Positions 5,105 to 6,434 of a stretch of DNA of 6,434 nucleotides are shown here, piece by piece. How positions within the stretch are numbered: position 1 is the first letter of the stretch; each line of letters opens with the position of its first letter. The notes below the pieces were generated by a model. It did no database searches. It was not told where the DNA came from and saw only the letters and a list, made by a program, of their open reading frames with translations. This DNA is from Dehalococcoidia bacterium UBA6495. Its GTDB lineage: Bacteria > Chloroflexota > Dehalococcoidia > Lucifugimonadales > UBA826. Made by a program: the position numbers and the translations under genes. Where the stretch lies: the NCBI GenBank assembly GCA_002435305.1, contig DJMH01000080.1, positions 1 through 6,434 of the forward strand, written 5' to 3'.

Positions 5105-6394
5105 ATGGAAAATCGGACTCAGACTGGTCACGAAAAAGACATTTTGCAACGAGCAGCGAAAGTCTTGCCTCAAGGTTCGCTCGGTAATTTGAATTACGAT
5201 CTCATAATAAACAGAGGCAAGGGAAGCCACGTATGGGATGAAAGCGGGAATGAGTATATAGATTATCTTCTCGGATCTGGTCCTATGGTTGTCGGCCATG
5301 CCAATTCTTCTGTGATGGAGGCGGTACTAAATCAGTTGAATAGCGGGACGACCTTTTTCGCTACTAACGAGAAATCGGTGGAATTGGCTGAAGAGATTGT
5401 TAAAGCAGTTCCATGTGCAGATAAAGTGCGTTTTTGTGGCACAGGAACGGAAGCTACCTTATACGCCATGAGAGCTGTAAGGGCTTTCACAAAAAAAGAC
5501 AAAATACTGAAATTTGAGGGTGGGTATCATGGGATGAATGATTATGCTTTGATGAGCATGTTACCATCCAAACTATTAGATTTTCCACAGGCTGAGCCGG
5601 ATACCGCGGGGATTCCCAAGTCACTCCAATCCGAAATGTTAATAGCTCCGTTTAATGATTTGGAGACTACATCAGCAATAATTGATCGGTATATTGATGA
5701 ACTGGCTGGGGTCATTGTGGAACCTTTCCAACGCCTTTTGCCACCTAAACAGGGTTTTCTGGAAGGGTTAAGGGAAATAACTAGTCATTATGAGATACCT
5801 CTAATTTTTGACGAAGTGGTGACTGGATTTAGATTTTCCTACGGAGGCGCCCAAGATTATTATGGGGTGGTACCTGATATTTGTACCCTAGGAAAGGCTA
5901 TTGCTGGAGGTTTTCCGCTTACGGCAGTAGCAGGGCGGGACGAGATCATGACGCATTTTGATTCTGACAAAGTGGGGAAAGAGGGGTTTATGCCGCATAT
6001 TGGGACCCTAAATGGTAATCCCGTCGCCTGTGCCGCTGGATTGGCGACTTTGGATATCCTTAAACAAGACGGTATTTACGACAGAATCTTTGATACCGGT
6101 CGAAAAGTTATGGAAGGACTTCAGAATATATTAGATAACTCGGAAATGCCGGGCAAAGTAGTTGGAGAACCGGTACTTTTTGATGTATTTTTCACCACGG
6201 AAGAAGTATATGACTATCGGAGTGCCCTAAAGGCCGATTCTCAAAAGTTATCCAGATTCAATCAGTTACTTCTAGAACACGGTGTTTTGAAGGGAACCAC
6301 CAAATTCTATTTTTCAACTGAGCACGATGATAATGACGTGGAAAGGACTCTAACTGCATTTGGAGAGGCTATCGACATAATGACATTGGAGTGA
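5105..6394 (+). CDS. Class-III PLP-dependent aminotransferase, glutamate-1-semialdehyde aminomutase-like
   Basis: Seen (numbered from the ATG at 5105, 429 residues): the cofactor-phosphate motif GTGTEA is at 112-117 and YHG at 141-143. Asp236 in FDEVVTGFR would contact the pyridine nitrogen. Lys264 in LGKAIAGGFP is the Schiff-base lysine, and GTLNGNPVACAAG (300-312) binds PLP across the dimer. The fold-type I enzyme is therefore complete. FDEVVTGFR, YGGAQDYYG and LGKAIAGG are close to glutamate-1-semialdehyde 2,1-aminomutase. However, the region after YHG lacks the HemL-typical AGSG and SSPGVP segments, so I do not name it hemL. I infer a relative acting on another amino or keto acid. An in-frame ATG at 5072 would add 11 residues. 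It lies before the predicted transcription start and lacks an SD, so 5105 is preferred. No terminator is visible before the window edge. Confidence 0.85.
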   Translation: MENRTQTGHEKDILQRAAKVLPQGSLGNLNYDLIINRGKGSHVWDESGNEYIDYLLGSGPMVVGHANSSVMEAVLNQLNSGTTFFATNEKSVELAEEIVKAVPCADKVRFCGTGTEATLYAMRAVRAFTKKDKILKFEGGYHGMNDYALMSMLPSKLLDFPQAEPDTAGIPKSLQSEMLIAPFNDLETTSAIIDRYIDELAGVIVEPFQRLLPPKQGFLEGLREITSHYEIPLIFDEVVTGFRFSYGGAQDYYGVVPDICTLGKAIAGGFPLTAVAGRDEIMTHFDSDKVGKEGFMPHIGTLNGNPVACAAGLATLDILKQDGIYDRIFDTGRKVMEGLQNILDNSEMPGKVVGEPVLFDVFFTTEEVYDYRSALKADSQKLSRFNQLLLEHGVLKGTTKFYFSTEHDDNDVERTLTAFGEAIDIMTLE

Positions 6395-6417
6395 GATTTG
6401 TTTTGGGAGGATATTTC

Positions 6418-6434
6418 CAGGTATTGCAGGTATT
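6418..6434 (+). repeat. Two copies of a 9-bp unit at the window edge
   Basis: CAGGTATTG is followed directly by CAGGTATT, cut by the end of the window. It is downstream of the aminotransferase stop, after a GGGAGG at 6405-6410 that could serve as an SD for a gene starting just outside. Two copies are too few to call a repeat array. Confidence 0.2.

Overview
The window reads as ordinary chromosomal DNA of a free-living bacterium. Coding is dense, intergenic gaps are short, and the genes are soluble metabolic enzymes. I see no transposase, phage gene, CRISPR array or toxin-antitoxin pair. Base composition is moderately AT-leaning and Shine-Dalgarno sites are mostly good. The mix is a stand-alone RraA-like aldolase, a LACTB2-like metallo-beta-lactamase protein, a 'WTF-TNH' winged-helix regulator and a glutamate-semialdehyde-aminomutase-like (GSAM-like) transaminase. 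It recalls marine Chloroflexota (SAR202-type) or similar uncultured lineages, but that is an inference from gene families and not a phylogenetic result.

Layout. At the left edge an RraA-family gene (35-709, +) converges with an alpha/beta hydrolase gene (716-1489, -), leaving 6 bp between the stop codons. The minus strand then carries, in order of transcription from right to left: pepA (4958-3468), a small winged-helix DNA-binding protein (3358-3059), tRNA-His(GTG) (2993-2916), a metallo-beta-lactamase-fold hydrolase with a TTG start (2861-1710), an unexplained spacer with a weak small reading frame (about 1720-1520), and the alpha/beta hydrolase (1489-716). On the right a class-III aminotransferase gene (best start 5105, ends 6394, +) diverges from pepA across a roughly 145-bp region. 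That region holds an extended -10 promoter for the aminotransferase and a weaker candidate for pepA.

How the genes work together. No single pathway unites the window. PepA is housekeeping peptide turnover. The RraA-like protein, the two hydrolases and the GSAM-like aminotransferase look like separate catabolic or scavenging enzymes of unassigned substrate. The tRNA-His gene has its own promoter-like sequence. The MBL gene lies 54 bp downstream of the tRNA, with no clear promoter or intrinsic terminator between them, so co-transcription is possible.

Nothing here is clearly a new biological system. The points most worth a second look are the extra open frame after the MBL gene, the tRNA-MBL arrangement with its TTG start, and the palindrome in the leader of the winged-helix gene.
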